Assembly: GCA_019637265.1 (NCBI GenBank)
Contig: JAHBVY010000001.1
Span: forward strand, 496,001-560,000
Length of the DNA stretch: 64,000 nt
Origin: Polyangiaceae bacterium
GTDB taxonomy: Bacteria; Myxococcota_A; Polyangia; Polyangiales; Polyangiaceae
Direction of reading: 5' to 3'
The notes beneath the pieces are model-generated. The model did not search any database, was not told the origin of the DNA, and saw only the letters and a program-made list of their open reading frames with translations. The position numbers were made by a program, and so were the translations under genes. Positions 17,801 through 25,988 of the stretch are shown here, one piece after another; the first letter of the stretch is position 1, and each line of letters starts with the position of its first letter.

Positions 17801-17879
17801 CGCGCGCCTGACCCTCCTGCACCACCCCCACCACCGTGTTGGTGGTGCCGAGATCGATGCCCACGACGGGCCCGCTCAT
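14802..17879 (-). CDS. Hsp70 (DnaK-like) with a ~500-residue disordered insert between ATPase and substrate domains
   Basis: 1025 residues from the ATG at 17879 ([20 protein letters not shown]). Residues 1-385 are a complete Hsp70 ATPase domain: DLGTTNTVV phosphate loop, [48 protein letters not shown]. Residues ~390-885 are Pro/Arg/Ser-rich low complexity, including five 17-residue repeats at ~494-579 (core PTGKGLG). Residues ~888-1025 resemble the beta substrate-binding domain ([66 protein letters not shown]). There is no helical lid. Ordinary DnaK has a ~10-residue linker there and is ~640 long. A lid-less Hsp70 with a tether this long should differ in allostery. The J-domain gene follows. 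A start 78 bp upstream is less likely. Confidence 0.85.
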   Translation of the reverse strand: MSGPVVGIDLGTTNTVVGVVQEGQARAIADGAGERLIPSVVSFHPAGNVLVGRQAKERRLNDASNTIYSIKRLIGRSWDSEEVRRARGRFPFPMREGPGQAALVVARGETYTLPEISAFVLRKAKATAEEALGAGVDRAVITVPANFNDLQRAATKVAGRVAGLEVLRILNEPTAAALAYGYGKGSSERIAIYDFGGGTFDVTLLDLSGNVFEVLATAGNTFLGGDDIDLLIAERMAEACLAQHRVDLREDPQGFERLRAAAEQLKIDLTGQPRAAVRVEEVAHGAAGRPLALDFSMTRREFEELSAPLIASTFDVCQEALAMARVDPRAFDQVLLVGGSTRIPQVREQVERFFGRAPLDHMNPDEVVAIGAAIQASALTGAERRRAEIPRPPVPARKAFAETVQLESGHPRSEPPPLPPRRRTDPGVRPGSQTSPGVRPKTVPPGRRRSTLPPVVVQPPDGQEPVPHTAEGPGATRRRQTTGMGLGGPPPGTVAGLGARGRIPTGKGLGPDAEAARGRFPTGKGLGPDAAAARGRIPTGQGLGSALGPPRDRMPTGQGLGPELEPPRERMPTASGLGDAVPTNTLVSASRPSMVDSGWSDPPPSPAREQAPIEAPAPSGEEQALRAKYGNLPLIMPGEGKPTLPSSSEALPPEASLAIPEDPLQDGVEAALAIPMEPEPARAPSRPDLNQTLAIDSPRRPPLPSRPELQRTALLEPLTDLNATRELELPSDFSPESRTAAELREYAAPTSTDEVTLVRQSIVGLHAEHELEDALPVPDLPPPGPPPPPRQDFAQTVRREAPQELREPRGLGTTPLMAQHVAAPQQVTAPLQVVPQHAPPPQYAPPPPPGPPALTHQVGAAMAAAPPAIRELPSPIASPHYGAQPEVAAPLLVDVTPLSLSVETVSGYCDRIITRNTPVPCEETREFVTARDNQTTVRLRVGQGESDRFYENTLLGELELSGLRPAQRGQVSIAVTFALDASGLLNVSARDTRTGQSTSAVIRLVGLPENHEIAAMQARHQAHAM
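16140..16400 (-). repeat. in-frame 51-bp tandem repeats within the Hsp70 linker
   Basis: Five units of 17 residues with consensus R-x-R-[IFM]-PTG-[KQ]-GLG. The first three are nearly identical ([15 protein letters not shown] type) and the last two diverge to [12 protein letters not shown] and [12 protein letters not shown]. Confidence 0.85.
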
Positions 17880-18038
17880 CGGCGCACCCCCGTGAGCTGG
17901 AGCGCGCGGCGCTCCATTGATGAGGCTCGGAGCGACGAGTGAGTCAGCGGGAAGCACCGCGCGCGCGACCAGGCGGGTCGAGGCCCCGCGTCCCTCACGG
18001 CCCCATCGAGAGCGACGAACGGTGGTCTGTTTGCCGTT

Positions 18039-18590
18039 CTAGTTCGCATCGGCTCCATCCAGCTCCTCCAACACCTGGTCGTACCACCGCCCAACCTGGC
18101 GTGGGAACGGCCACATCCACCCGTAGGCTGGCCCGGTGAAGCGGCCAACAATTTGGCGTTTGAGCGCGGGATCGCGCGCCGCTGCGCGGCCCTTCAGCTC
18201 GTGCGTCGCGCGCAGGGTCTCGGCGTAGGCCTCCCACTCGATGCGCGCGCGGCCGTAGGCCAAGCCGAGCGGAAATAGGGGCACCAGGTAGAGCCAAGCC
18301 ATCCCGAGCGTGGTGTAGCGTCGCCGCTGGCGCAGGTGCACCCACTCGTGGCGCAGCAAAATGACCTGCTCTTCACCGGTCATCTGCTCCCAGCCGGCCC
18401 AGGTGTAGAGGGTGTCGCCCAGCACGGTGGAGTACGCCGTGAGGTAGCTCCGCTGACCACCCAGGGTGATGGCGAACAGCGCCCAGTGGATGGCGCGGTT
18501 CAGCCGGCTCTCCGCCTTGGGGATGATGCGGAACGCCGGGAACTCCTCACGGATCCGCGCGATGAGCGCGAGCGTCTCTGGGTGCGCCAC
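18039..18590 (-). CDS. putative HExxH metallopeptidase-like protein with membrane segments
   Basis: 183 residues from a GTG at 18590; no ATG gives a sensible start. It contains VILLRHEWVHLRQRRRYTT, an HExxH zinc-binding motif (H-E-W-V-H). That is followed by a hydrophobic segment (GMAWLYLVPLFPLGLAYG) and RIEWEAYAETLRA, whose Glu could be the third zinc ligand of a gluzincin. An earlier hydrophobic stretch (AIHWALFAITLGG) may also be membrane-associated. Residues 1-30 (LALIARIREEFPAFRIIPKAES) look structured but unfamiliar. It precedes the Hsp70 gene on the same strand. The function is unknown; a small membrane-bound protease is the best guess. Confidence 0.65.
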   Translation of the reverse strand: MAHPETLALIARIREEFPAFRIIPKAESRLNRAIHWALFAITLGGQRSYLTAYSTVLGDTLYTWAGWEQMTGEEQVILLRHEWVHLRQRRRYTTLGMAWLYLVPLFPLGLAYGRARIEWEAYAETLRATHELKGRAAARDPALKRQIVGRFTGPAYGWMWPFPRQVGRWYDQVLEELDGADAN

Positions 18591-18607
18591 GGGGCAGAGT
18601 GTAGCGC

Positions 18608-18654
18608 GGCTCGTTCGGTGGACCCGGCTCGTTCGGTGGACCCGGCTCGTTCGG
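18608..18654 (+). repeat. 18-bp tandem repeat, 2.6 copies
   Basis: GGCTCGTTCGGTGGACCC at 18608-18625 and 18626-18643, then GGCTCGTTCGG at 18644-18654, just upstream of the HExxH gene start. Confidence 0.9.
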
Positions 18655-18725
18655 GAGCACGGAGCGAGGCGGCTGACTTCGTGGTGCAGCGAGCACGATG
18701 GGGCCCGGCTCACGAGGCCGACCAG

Positions 18726-18744
18726 CGAGGTGCCGTCCAACCCC
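18726..18744 (-). repeat. dispersed 19-bp element, copy 3
   Basis: One mismatch to the GGGGTTGGACGGCACCGCG consensus on the minus strand. It is preceded on that strand by TTTTTT about 25 bp after the fmt stop codon. Confidence 0.75.
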
Positions 18745-18767
18745 AAAAAACTAGGAACGAGTGCGGC

Positions 18768-19700
18768 TCACCCCAGTCGATCACCCACCTTCAGCTGTCG
18801 ACCGTTCACCAAGTCCGTCGCTGGCCCCGCCTTCTTCCCCTCGAGCTGCGCGGTGACGAGGCTCAGGTGACCCTGCCCGCACGCCACCACCACCCCGCCC
18901 TTGTCCGCGATCACCACCTCACCCGGCGCGCCGCTCGGGCACTCGCCCACCATCACCCGCGCTCGGGCGATCTTCAGCCCGCGCTCGCCGAGGCGCGTGC
19001 GCGCTCCGGGCTGCGGCGTCAGCCCACGGATCCAATCGTGGACCGCCTGAGCACCGAGGCTGAAATCGAGCTGCTGGTGCTCCTTGGTGAGCGGCGGCGC
19101 GTAGGTCGCGAGGCTCGCGTCTTGAGGCTCCGCTGAGAGCTCACCGCGGATCAGCTGGGGCAGCGCCTCGCGCACCAGCGCCTGCGCCAACGCCGCCAGG
19201 CGCTCTGTCAGCTCACCTGACGTCTCGTCGGGACCGATCGACAGCTCGCGCCGCAGGTACACCGGGCCGGTGTCGAGGCCGGCGTCCATCTGCATCAGGG
19301 ACAGCCCCGTCACCGCCTCACCTTGGATCACGGACCAGTGGATGGGGGCGGCGCCACGGTAAGCTGGGAGCAGGCTGGCGTGCAGGTTGATGCAGCCGAG
19401 CCGCGGCGCGGCGAGCACCCCCTCCGGCAGGATGCGCCCGTAGGCGAGCACCAGCGCCAGGTCGACGTCCCGCGCGCGCAGCCACGCCTCGAGCTCGCCG
19501 TTTCGCACCTTGGTGGGTTGGTACACCGGCACCCCGAGCGCTTCGGCCGCGAGCTTCACCGCCGGCGGCGTCAGCTTCATCCCGCGCCCGGCGGGGCGGT
19601 CCGGCTGACACACCACCCCCACCAGCTCCGTCGTCTCGTGCAGGGCCATCAGGCTCGGCACACAGAGGGCGGGCGTGCCGAAGAACACAGCTCGAGTCAC
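18768..19700 (-). CDS. fmt: methionyl-tRNA formyltransferase
   Basis: Formylates initiator methionyl-tRNA with 10-formyltetrahydrofolate. 310 residues, the normal length. The N-terminal FGTPALCVPSL, QPDRPAGRGMKLTPP and LALVLAYGRILPEGVL with NLHASLLPAYRGAAPIHW carry the catalytic Asn/His of the formyltransferase fold, and LMQMDAGLDTGPVYL supplies the conserved Asp. The C-terminal OB-fold (PQPGARTRLGERGLKIARARV) binds tRNA. The def (deformylase) gene often found beside it is not in this window. The region upstream of the start is shared with lon, which is transcribed divergently. Confidence 0.95.
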   Translation of the reverse strand: MTRAVFFGTPALCVPSLMALHETTELVGVVCQPDRPAGRGMKLTPPAVKLAAEALGVPVYQPTKVRNGELEAWLRARDVDLALVLAYGRILPEGVLAAPRLGCINLHASLLPAYRGAAPIHWSVIQGEAVTGLSLMQMDAGLDTGPVYLRRELSIGPDETSGELTERLAALAQALVREALPQLIRGELSAEPQDASLATYAPPLTKEHQQLDFSLGAQAVHDWIRGLTPQPGARTRLGERGLKIARARVMVGECPSGAPGEVVIADKGGVVVACGQGHLSLVTAQLEGKKAGPATDLVNGRQLKVGDRLG

Positions 19701-20049
19701 GCGTGGACTAGTAGTCGCTATGTCCGCGACTCGGGTAGGTTTTTTGGGGGGGGTTCGGGTGCGATGGGTGGCGCCTCCACTGCCAAGGGCCAGCCGGGGC
19801 GAGCCGAGCGGCCGAGCGCTGCATCCATTTTCGCTGGCGCGTCCGAGGGGAAGCCTTAGCTTGATTTGATTCCGCGGACGCGTGAGAACGCGGCGGGACT
19901 TCAGCCAGCCTCTGGGGCATTTGACTCAGGGCTCCCCACGACCTACCCAAGCCCGATCCAAGACCACGGCCCCGACACCCAAAGCGCCGACATCCAAGCG
20001 CTGACGCTTGGCTCGAGAGTTGGGACGGTTCGCCAGGAGCGATGACTTT
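19701..20049. other. 349-bp divergent fmt/lon promoter region
   Basis: No gene seen. It holds a short inverted repeat (AGTCGC...GCGACT near 19712-19730), then GGTTTTTTGGGGGGGGTTCGGG at about 19738-19758, resembling the G-rich flank of the dispersed element. An AT-richer patch at 19855-19872 (AGCTTGATTTGATTCC) may be part of the lon promoter. No CIRCE or other heat-shock operator is apparent. Confidence 0.4.
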
Positions 20050-22479
20050 ATGAGCGACGAGAAGACGCCAGCCCCCCCCTCTGACGACGAGATCCAGTTC
20101 GGCGATGAGCTGGCGGTGCTCCCGATCCGCAACGCGGTGCTGTTCCCCGGCGCGGTGGCGCCGTTCGACGTCGGCCGTGAGAAGTCAGTCGCCCTGGTGG
20201 AGGACGTGCACAACCTGCCCTCGCCGGTGATCGCGATCTTCGCGCAGCGCGATCCGTCGACGGACGATCCGTCGGTGGAGGACCTGTACCCGGTGGGCTG
20301 TGCTGCGCGGGTGTTGAAGGCGCTGAAGCACAGCTCCGGCAACTACTCGCTGATCCTCCAGGGGCTCACGCGCATCCGCCTGGAGGGGATCCAGCAGCAT
20401 GACCCGTACCTGCGCGCCAAGGTGACCCGCATCGAGGGCCCGCCGGTGGAGGACGTGGAGGCCGAGGCGCTGGCGATGAGCCTGCGCGACGTGGCCAAGC
20501 AGGTCATCCAGCTGACCCCTGAGCTGCCCCGCGAGGCGGGCGCGCTGATCGACGGCATCCAGGCGCCGGGCGCGCTGGCCGACTTGGTCGCCGCCAACCT
20601 GGACGCGCCGGTGGAGGACAAGGCCCAGCTGCTCGACACCGTGGAGGTCAAGGATCGGATCCGCCGGGTGCTGCGGCTGCTCACGCGGCAGCTCGAGGTC
20701 CTCAAGATGAGGGACCGCATCAACTCCCAGATCAAGGAGGAGATGGGGAAAAACCAGCGCGAGTACGTGCTGCGCCAGCAGCTCAAGGCCATCAAGGAGG
20801 AGCTCGGGGAGGACGACGGCGATCAGGGCGATCTCGACGGCTTGGAGGAGCGCCTCGCGAAGGCGGAGCTGCCGAGTGAGGCCGACAGCGTGGCCAAGAA
20901 GCAGCTGAAGCGGCTGCGCACGATGCAGGTGGGCAGCGCGGAGTACACCGTGGTCCGCACCTACCTCGACTGGATCTTGGATTTACCGTGGAGGAATCAG
21001 ACGCCGGACAACCTCGACATCGCCGAGGTGCGCGCCGTGCTGGATGAGGACCACTACGGCCTGGAGAAGGTGAAGAAGCGCATCGTGGAGTACCTCGCGG
21101 TGCGCAAGCTGAAGACCGACAAGAAGGGCCCCATTTTGTGTCTGCTGGGGCCGCCCGGCGTCGGCAAGACCTCGCTCGGCCGCAGCATCGCGCGCGCGCT
21201 GGGCCGCAAGTTCGTGCGCATCAGCCTGGGCGGCGTGCACGATGAGGCGGCCATCCGTGGCCACCGGCGCACCTACGTGGGCGCGCTGCCCGGTCAGCTC
21301 ATCCAGGGCATGAAGAAGGCGGGCACCATCAACCCGGTGTTCATGATGGATGAGGTCGACAAGATCGGCCACGATTTCCGCGGGGATCCGAGCGCGGCGC
21401 TGCTCGAGGTGCTGGACCCGGAGCAGAACAGCACCTTCGCCGATCACTACCTGGAGATCCCTTACGACCTCTCCAGCGTGATGTTCGTGGCGACGGCCAA
21501 CGTCGCGGATCCGATCCCGCCGCCGCTGCGCGACCGCATGGAAATCCTCGAGATCCCCGGCTACACGCGGCGCGAGAAGCTCGCCATCGCGCGCCAGCAC
21601 CTGATCCCGAAGCAGCTGGAGGAGCACGGCCTCACCTCGGAGCAGCTCACCATCACGGACGACGCGGTGGAGGAGCTGATCGAGCACTACACGCGGGAGG
21701 CCGGCGTGCGCAGCCTGGAGCGCACCATCGCCAGCGTGATCCGCGGCGTCGCGGTGAAGGTGGCGGAGGGCGACGACCAGCCGCGCAAGGTGGCGACGGA
21801 GGACGACCTCCGCGAGTACCTCGGCCCCATCAAGTACACGAGCGAGGTGGCGGAGCGCACCGAGGAGACGGGCGTCGTCACCGGGCTCGCGTGGACCAGC
21901 GTGGGCGGCGAGATCCTGTTCATCGAGGCGACCCGCATGTACGGCACCGGCAAGCTCCAGCTCACTGGTCAGCTGGGCGACGTGATGAAGGAGAGCGCCC
22001 ACGCCGCGCTCAGCTACGTGCGCACCAACTCCGAGAAGTACGGCATCAGCCGCGACTTCATGGAGAAGTCCGACGTGCACATCCACATCCCCGCCGGCGC
22101 TATGCCGAAGGACGGCCCGAGCGCGGGGGTGACCATGTTCACCGCGCTGGTGAGCTTGCTCACCGGGATCCGGGTGCGCCACGACGTGGCGATGACGGGG
22201 GAGATCTCGCTGCGAGGTCGCGTGCTCCCGATCGGCGGCTTGAAGGAGAAGACGCTGGCGGCGCACCGCGCCGGCATCAAGCGGGTGATCCTCCCGGAGC
22301 GCAACAAGCCGGATCTCGAGGAGGTGCCGAAGGAGATCCGCGACGACCTGGAGTTCGTCGCCGTCACCAAGCTGGACGAGGTCTTGGAGGCCGCGCTCGA
22401 GCGGATGCCCGAGCCGAGCCAGACCTACCTGGACGAGCTCGCCAAGAAGGAGTCCGAGGCGCAGAGCCCGGCGAACTGA
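20050..22479 (+). CDS. lon: ATP-dependent Lon protease
   Basis: Cytosolic AAA+ serine protease degrading misfolded and regulatory proteins; 809 residues, standard for LonA. The N-terminal LAN domain begins LAVLPIRNAVLFPGAVAPFDVGR. Residues ~230-270 form the coiled coil (QIKEEMGKNQREYVLRQQLKAIKEELGE). The AAA+ module has Walker A GPPGVGKTS and Walker B VFMMDEVDK. The protease domain has the catalytic Ser in KDGPSAGVTM and the Lys in GGLKEKTLAAHRAG. The ATG at 20050 is preceded by CCAGGAGCGATGACTTT, a good ribosome site. M. xanthus has two Lon proteases (LonV and LonD); this short-N-terminus copy cannot be assigned to either by eye. Confidence 0.97.
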   Translation: MSDEKTPAPPSDDEIQFGDELAVLPIRNAVLFPGAVAPFDVGREKSVALVEDVHNLPSPVIAIFAQRDPSTDDPSVEDLYPVGCAARVLKALKHSSGNYSLILQGLTRIRLEGIQQHDPYLRAKVTRIEGPPVEDVEAEALAMSLRDVAKQVIQLTPELPREAGALIDGIQAPGALADLVAANLDAPVEDKAQLLDTVEVKDRIRRVLRLLTRQLEVLKMRDRINSQIKEEMGKNQREYVLRQQLKAIKEELGEDDGDQGDLDGLEERLAKAELPSEADSVAKKQLKRLRTMQVGSAEYTVVRTYLDWILDLPWRNQTPDNLDIAEVRAVLDEDHYGLEKVKKRIVEYLAVRKLKTDKKGPILCLLGPPGVGKTSLGRSIARALGRKFVRISLGGVHDEAAIRGHRRTYVGALPGQLIQGMKKAGTINPVFMMDEVDKIGHDFRGDPSAALLEVLDPEQNSTFADHYLEIPYDLSSVMFVATANVADPIPPPLRDRMEILEIPGYTRREKLAIARQHLIPKQLEEHGLTSEQLTITDDAVEELIEHYTREAGVRSLERTIASVIRGVAVKVAEGDDQPRKVATEDDLREYLGPIKYTSEVAERTEETGVVTGLAWTSVGGEILFIEATRMYGTGKLQLTGQLGDVMKESAHAALSYVRTNSEKYGISRDFMEKSDVHIHIPAGAMPKDGPSAGVTMFTALVSLLTGIRVRHDVAMTGEISLRGRVLPIGGLKEKTLAAHRAGIKRVILPERNKPDLEEVPKEIRDDLEFVAVTKLDEVLEAALERMPEPSQTYLDELAKKESEAQSPAN

Positions 22480-22484
22480 GGCGC

Positions 22485-24329
22485 GTGACGGGGGCGCGGT
22501 TCGGTACAGCGAGGCTGACGTCAGCGAGGCTGACGTCAGCGCCGCTGACGTCAGTCCTGCTGGCGCTCGCTTGGGGCTGCCAGCGCGGCGCCGATCCCGC
22601 CCCCGGTGAGCAGGTGGAGCCCGGGCCGCCCGCCTTGGCGGTGCCGGCGGAGGAGGCGCCCGAGCGCCGCTGCGCCGCGCGGATCCAGAGCCTGACGGAG
22701 GCGCCGGAGCTGCCCGGCGCGCCCGGCTTCGAGCGCACGCGCTCCGTGGTGCTGGCGCGCGCCAAGGCGGAGCCGGTGCTGTTCTGGCGCACCCCGGCCG
22801 AGGCGGACGACGGCAACAAGGAGGTGGTCACCTTGCGGCAGCGCCTGAAGCTGGGGCCGAACGCCGGCTTCGCGCTGCACTCGCTGTACGGGGTGGTGAG
22901 GAGCCGCCCGGAGATCGCGCGCTCGTTGCTGCTCCGCGAGGGCTACCTGTACGCGGAGGACCCAGAGCTTGCCACGGCGATGGTCCACGTGGTGGAGCTG
23001 CATCACCTGTTCCGGAGCCCCGTGCTCTACATCCAGCGCGGCGCCGAGGTGCTGCGGGTGGAGAAGGCGCCCAAGGGCTTCTGGTATGAGTACGCGAGCG
23101 GCCCGGAGCGCGGGCGTCGCGCGCGGCTGTTCTTGCTCGATCGCGTGGCGGAGACCGAGGCCGAGCTGAGCCGCCCGCTGCACTACGAGCTCCGCGCGTT
23201 GGCGTATCGGCTCGGCTTCGAGGAGCTGCGCGTGAAGCGCCTGACGGAGGGCGCGGTGCTGGCGGAGCTGCGCTACGGCGACCTGTGGGTGGAGAGCGTG
23301 CTGCGAGCCAGCGGCGCGGCGCTCGAGCTGGAGTGCGAGGCAGGGGCGCGACGGGAGCCGCTAGTCAGTGAAACCGATCAGTCGCCCAGCGCGGCTGCTG
23401 ACAGTAAAACTAACCAGTCGCCCAGCGCGGCCTCTGACATCAAAGCTGACCAGTCGCCGAGCCCAGCTCCTGTCAGTAGAGCTGATGAATCGGCGCCCAG
23501 CGAGGCGCCGGGTGGGGACGTCCACCGCGAGGAGCTGGAGGCGGTGCGCGCGCTGATCAAGCGCCGCGCGGCGCTGATGCGGGTGAAGCAGCGCGCCATC
23601 GCGCAGCAGGTGGAGGAGGCGCTGCCGTTCGACGAGCCGCGCACCGAGATCGGGCAGCAGGACGGCAACCTCAGGCCAGCGTGGATCTGGGCGTTCAACC
23701 ACGGCTGGGACAGCTACACCTTCAACGACGACGGCTACGCGGTGTTCGACGCCAGCGGGCGGCCGCTGATCCCCCAGGTGTGCATCGATTTCATCACGGA
23801 TACGCTGGAGCGCACGAGCGGCACCTGGTGGACGGCGCGCACCGACACGCGCCAGCGCGTGCGCGGGCTGCTCGACTTCAACGAGATCGGGATCAAGAAC
23901 CGGCGCAGCGTCCAGGTGGTGGCCGACTTCGCCTATGAGCACCCCGAGCTGTTCGACGTGTACGAGCTGCCCGTCGAAGAGCGGCACCCGTTCATCTTCC
24001 GCGATCGCTTCTTCGGCTACCTGCACGAGCACCGCGATCGGTTCCGCGTCGGTGACGTGGTGACCATCCACGGGCCGCGCAACAACGGCGTGGTCGCGTG
24101 GCACTCGTTCTTCGTCTACGAGACGGACCCCATCACCGGGATGCCGACGCTGGTCGCGGGCAACGCGGGCAAACCACGCATCCGCACCTGGGAGAATGAG
24201 CTCCGGTCCTCCCCCCGGCGCAGCATCAAGCATCGGCTCCGGCCGCGCCTGGAGTGGCTGGAGAGCTTCATCACGCCGGATCCGAGCCTCGCGGGCAGCG
24301 TCCCGGAGCTGAGCTCGTCTCCCGGCTGA
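22485..24329 (+). CDS. large lipoprotein with possible NlpC/P60-like C-terminal domain
   Basis: 614 residues from a GTG at 22485, 5 bp after the lon stop codon. The N-terminus ends LLALAWGC, a lipobox, so it is probably an outer-membrane or periplasmic lipoprotein. Residues ~290-340 contain four degenerate 12-residue repeats (consensus S-x-x-x-Q-SPSAA). A coiled-coil-like segment (EELEAVRALIKRRAALMRVKQ) follows. The C-terminal ~210 residues contain PQVCIDFITD, then VVAWHSFFVYE, then VAGNAGKPRIRTWE: a Cys...His...Asn/Lys order reminiscent of NlpC/P60 or CHAP cell-wall hydrolases. I cannot confirm the family from motifs alone. The signal peptide is itself encoded by three 15-bp repeats, each with a CTGACGTCAG palindrome. 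The unrelated reading frame extending upstream into lon is not part of the gene. Confidence 0.7.
   Translation: MTGARFGTARLTSARLTSAPLTSVLLALAWGCQRGADPAPGEQVEPGPPALAVPAEEAPERRCAARIQSLTEAPELPGAPGFERTRSVVLARAKAEPVLFWRTPAEADDGNKEVVTLRQRLKLGPNAGFALHSLYGVVRSRPEIARSLLLREGYLYAEDPELATAMVHVVELHHLFRSPVLYIQRGAEVLRVEKAPKGFWYEYASGPERGRRARLFLLDRVAETEAELSRPLHYELRALAYRLGFEELRVKRLTEGAVLAELRYGDLWVESVLRASGAALELECEAGARREPLVSETDQSPSAAADSKTNQSPSAASDIKADQSPSPAPVSRADESAPSEAPGGDVHREELEAVRALIKRRAALMRVKQRAIAQQVEEALPFDEPRTEIGQQDGNLRPAWIWAFNHGWDSYTFNDDGYAVFDASGRPLIPQVCIDFITDTLERTSGTWWTARTDTRQRVRGLLDFNEIGIKNRRSVQVVADFAYEHPELFDVYELPVEERHPFIFRDRFFGYLHEHRDRFRVGDVVTIHGPRNNGVVAWHSFFVYETDPITGMPTLVAGNAGKPRIRTWENELRSSPRRSIKHRLRPRLEWLESFITPDPSLAGSVPELSSSPG
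22514..22555 (+). repeat. three 15-bp repeats with GCTGACGTCAGC palindromes
   Basis: Palindromes at 22514-22525, 22529-22540 and 22544-22555 (last base T), spaced 15 bp apart. They encode the RLTSA/PLTSV repeats of the lipoprotein signal peptide. Confidence 0.9.
23364..23505 (+). repeat. 36-bp degenerate tandem repeats inside the lipoprotein gene
   Basis: Four units encoding VSETDQSPSAAA, DSKTNQSPSAAS, DIKADQSPSPAP and VSRADESAP. They are relatively AT-rich compared with flanking codons and full of GTCAG/CTGAC. Confidence 0.85.
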
Positions 24330-24674
24330 GGCGCGGTGCTCATCGCGGCGGGGTGTGATCCAAGACGGGGGGGTTCGACTCCCTCCTGCCCACGCGATGC
24401 TACTCACCCCAAGACACCGTTCATGCACCAGGGAACACTGCTGTCACGGTCCTCGGCCGAACGAGCGTCTCCCAGCCGGCCCTGAACAGCGCCCAACGGT
24501 TTCCGGAGGCATTGAAGAGCCGGCTCGCCCCCGCTTGGTGGATCCGAGCGGCCCCGCGAGCCCACCGGTCGCTCCACCCGGTGATCTGGGCCGAACGGCT
24601 TTGCAATCCGGCGTGGGGCGAACATGCTCTGACCCCCGCGGCGCCCATGGACGGCGCGCGGGCGATGGAGACCC
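24330..24674. other. 345-bp gap upstream of hom, with a tRNA T-arm-like fragment
   Basis: No gene and no riboswitch class that I recognise. At 24367-24393 there is a sequence shaped like a tRNA T-arm and acceptor 3' half: a 5-bp stem around TTCGACT within GGTTCGACTCC, then CTGCCCA. No matching acceptor 5' strand, anticodon arm or D arm lies upstream, so it is at most a tRNA remnant. The rest probably contains the hom promoter. Confidence 0.4.
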
Positions 24675-25988
24675 ATGGCAGAACGAGTGAAGTTCCCGAT
24701 CCGGATCGCGCTGCTCGGTTGCGGCACGGTGGGCGGCGGGGTGATCCGGCTGATGGAGGACAACGCGGCGTACCTCGCGAGTCGCGTCGGGGCGGAGCTC
24801 TGCATCCGTCACGTGCTGGTGCGCGATGCCGAGCGCGATCGGGTGCCGGAGTGTCGCCGCGAGTGGCTCACCACGGATCCCGAGGTGGTGCTGGGGGATC
24901 CAGAGATCGATCTGGTGGTGGAGGTGATCGGCGGCGCCGATCCGGCGCGGAGCTACCTGGAGCGGGCGATCGACGCCGGTAAGGGCGTGGTCACCGCGAA
25001 CAAGCTGCTCCTGGCGCAGCACGGCCCGGAGCTGGTGCGGCGCGCGGGGCGCGCGGGGGTGGACCTCGCCTTCGAGGCCTCCGTGGGCGGTGGGGTGCCG
25101 GTGATCCGCACGCTGCGCGAGGCGCTCACCAGCGACTGGGTGCGGAGCGTGCACGCCATCTTGAACGGCACCTGCAACTACGTGCTCACGCGCATGCGCG
25201 ACGACGGCGTGAGCTTCGACGACGCCGTGAAGGAGGCGCAGCGCCTGGGCTACGCGGAGGCCGATCCGAGCCTCGACGTGGACGGCCACGACGCGGCGCA
25301 GAAGCTGGTGGTGCTGAGCATGCTCGCGTTCGGAGCCGACGTGCCGGTCTCAGGGGTGAAGGTGGAGGGGATTGGTCAGGTAGACCAGCTGGATTTCCGC
25401 TTCGCCGCGCGCTTCGGCTACACCATCAAGCACCTGGCCATCGGCCACGATCACGGCGAGCGCATCGAGCTGCGGGTGCACCCGGCGATGATTCCGCGCG
25501 GAAGCGTGCTCGCCAACATCGACGGGGTGCTGAACGCGACCTTGATCCAGGGGCGGGCGCTCGGCCCCTGCCTGCTGGTCGGGCGCGGGGCGGGGGACAT
25601 GCCGACGGCGGTGAGCGTGGTGGCGGACATCGTGGACGTCGCGCGCTCGCGGATGGAGGGGGAGCCGGGGCTCTCGACCCGTGGGATCCAGCTGAATCAG
25701 CGGCCGCTGCTACCTCACGACGAGGTGCAGGCGCGCTACTACCTGCGCTTCGACGTGGCGGATGAGCCGGGGGTGCTCGGCCACATCAGCACCGCGCTGG
25801 GCGCGCACGGGGTGAGCATCGAGCAGATGATGCAGGAGGGGCGCGCGGAGGAGGTGGGCTCGGCGGTGCCCGTCTTGATCATCACCCACGGCGCCACCGA
25901 AGGGCGGGTGACGGCCGCGATGCAGGCGGTCGCGGGGCACGGCTTCATGAAGGCGCCGCCGCGGCTGATCCGGATCGAGGACGTGTGA
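24675..25988 (+). CDS. hom: homoserine dehydrogenase with ACT domain
   Basis: Reduces aspartate semialdehyde to homoserine with NAD(P)H, on the route to threonine and methionine. 437 residues, the monofunctional long form. The N-terminal Rossmann motif is IALLGCGTVGGGV. The catalytic region has VTANKLLLAQHG, EASVGGGVPVIR, LNGTCNYVLTRM and ADPSLDVDGHDAAQKL. The C-terminal ~90 residues form an ACT regulatory domain (RYYLRFDVADEPGVLGHISTALGAHGVSIEQMMQ), usually the site of threonine feedback. No aspartokinase, thrB or thrC is adjacent. Its stop codon overlaps the GTG of murI (GTGA). Confidence 0.96.
   Translation: MAERVKFPIRIALLGCGTVGGGVIRLMEDNAAYLASRVGAELCIRHVLVRDAERDRVPECRREWLTTDPEVVLGDPEIDLVVEVIGGADPARSYLERAIDAGKGVVTANKLLLAQHGPELVRRAGRAGVDLAFEASVGGGVPVIRTLREALTSDWVRSVHAILNGTCNYVLTRMRDDGVSFDDAVKEAQRLGYAEADPSLDVDGHDAAQKLVVLSMLAFGADVPVSGVKVEGIGQVDQLDFRFAARFGYTIKHLAIGHDHGERIELRVHPAMIPRGSVLANIDGVLNATLIQGRALGPCLLVGRGAGDMPTAVSVVADIVDVARSRMEGEPGLSTRGIQLNQRPLLPHDEVQARYYLRFDVADEPGVLGHISTALGAHGVSIEQMMQEGRAEEVGSAVPVLIITHGATEGRVTAAMQAVAGHGFMKAPPRLIRIEDV

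Noticed and set aside
15885..17942. 685-codon plus-strand frame opposite the Hsp70 gene
   Set aside because: No motif and biased composition; the Hsp70 motifs on the other strand are clear.
20983..22266. Long minus-strand frame opposite lon
   Set aside because: Same antisense composition bias; lon is unambiguous.
21891..22484. Upstream extension of the lipoprotein frame into lon
   Set aside because: It overlaps lon in another frame, has an Arg/Gly/Ala-biased composition and lies before the lipobox.
24367..24393. Complete tRNA or tmRNA gene
   Set aside because: No acceptor 5' strand, D arm or anticodon arm could be matched upstream within the required distance.
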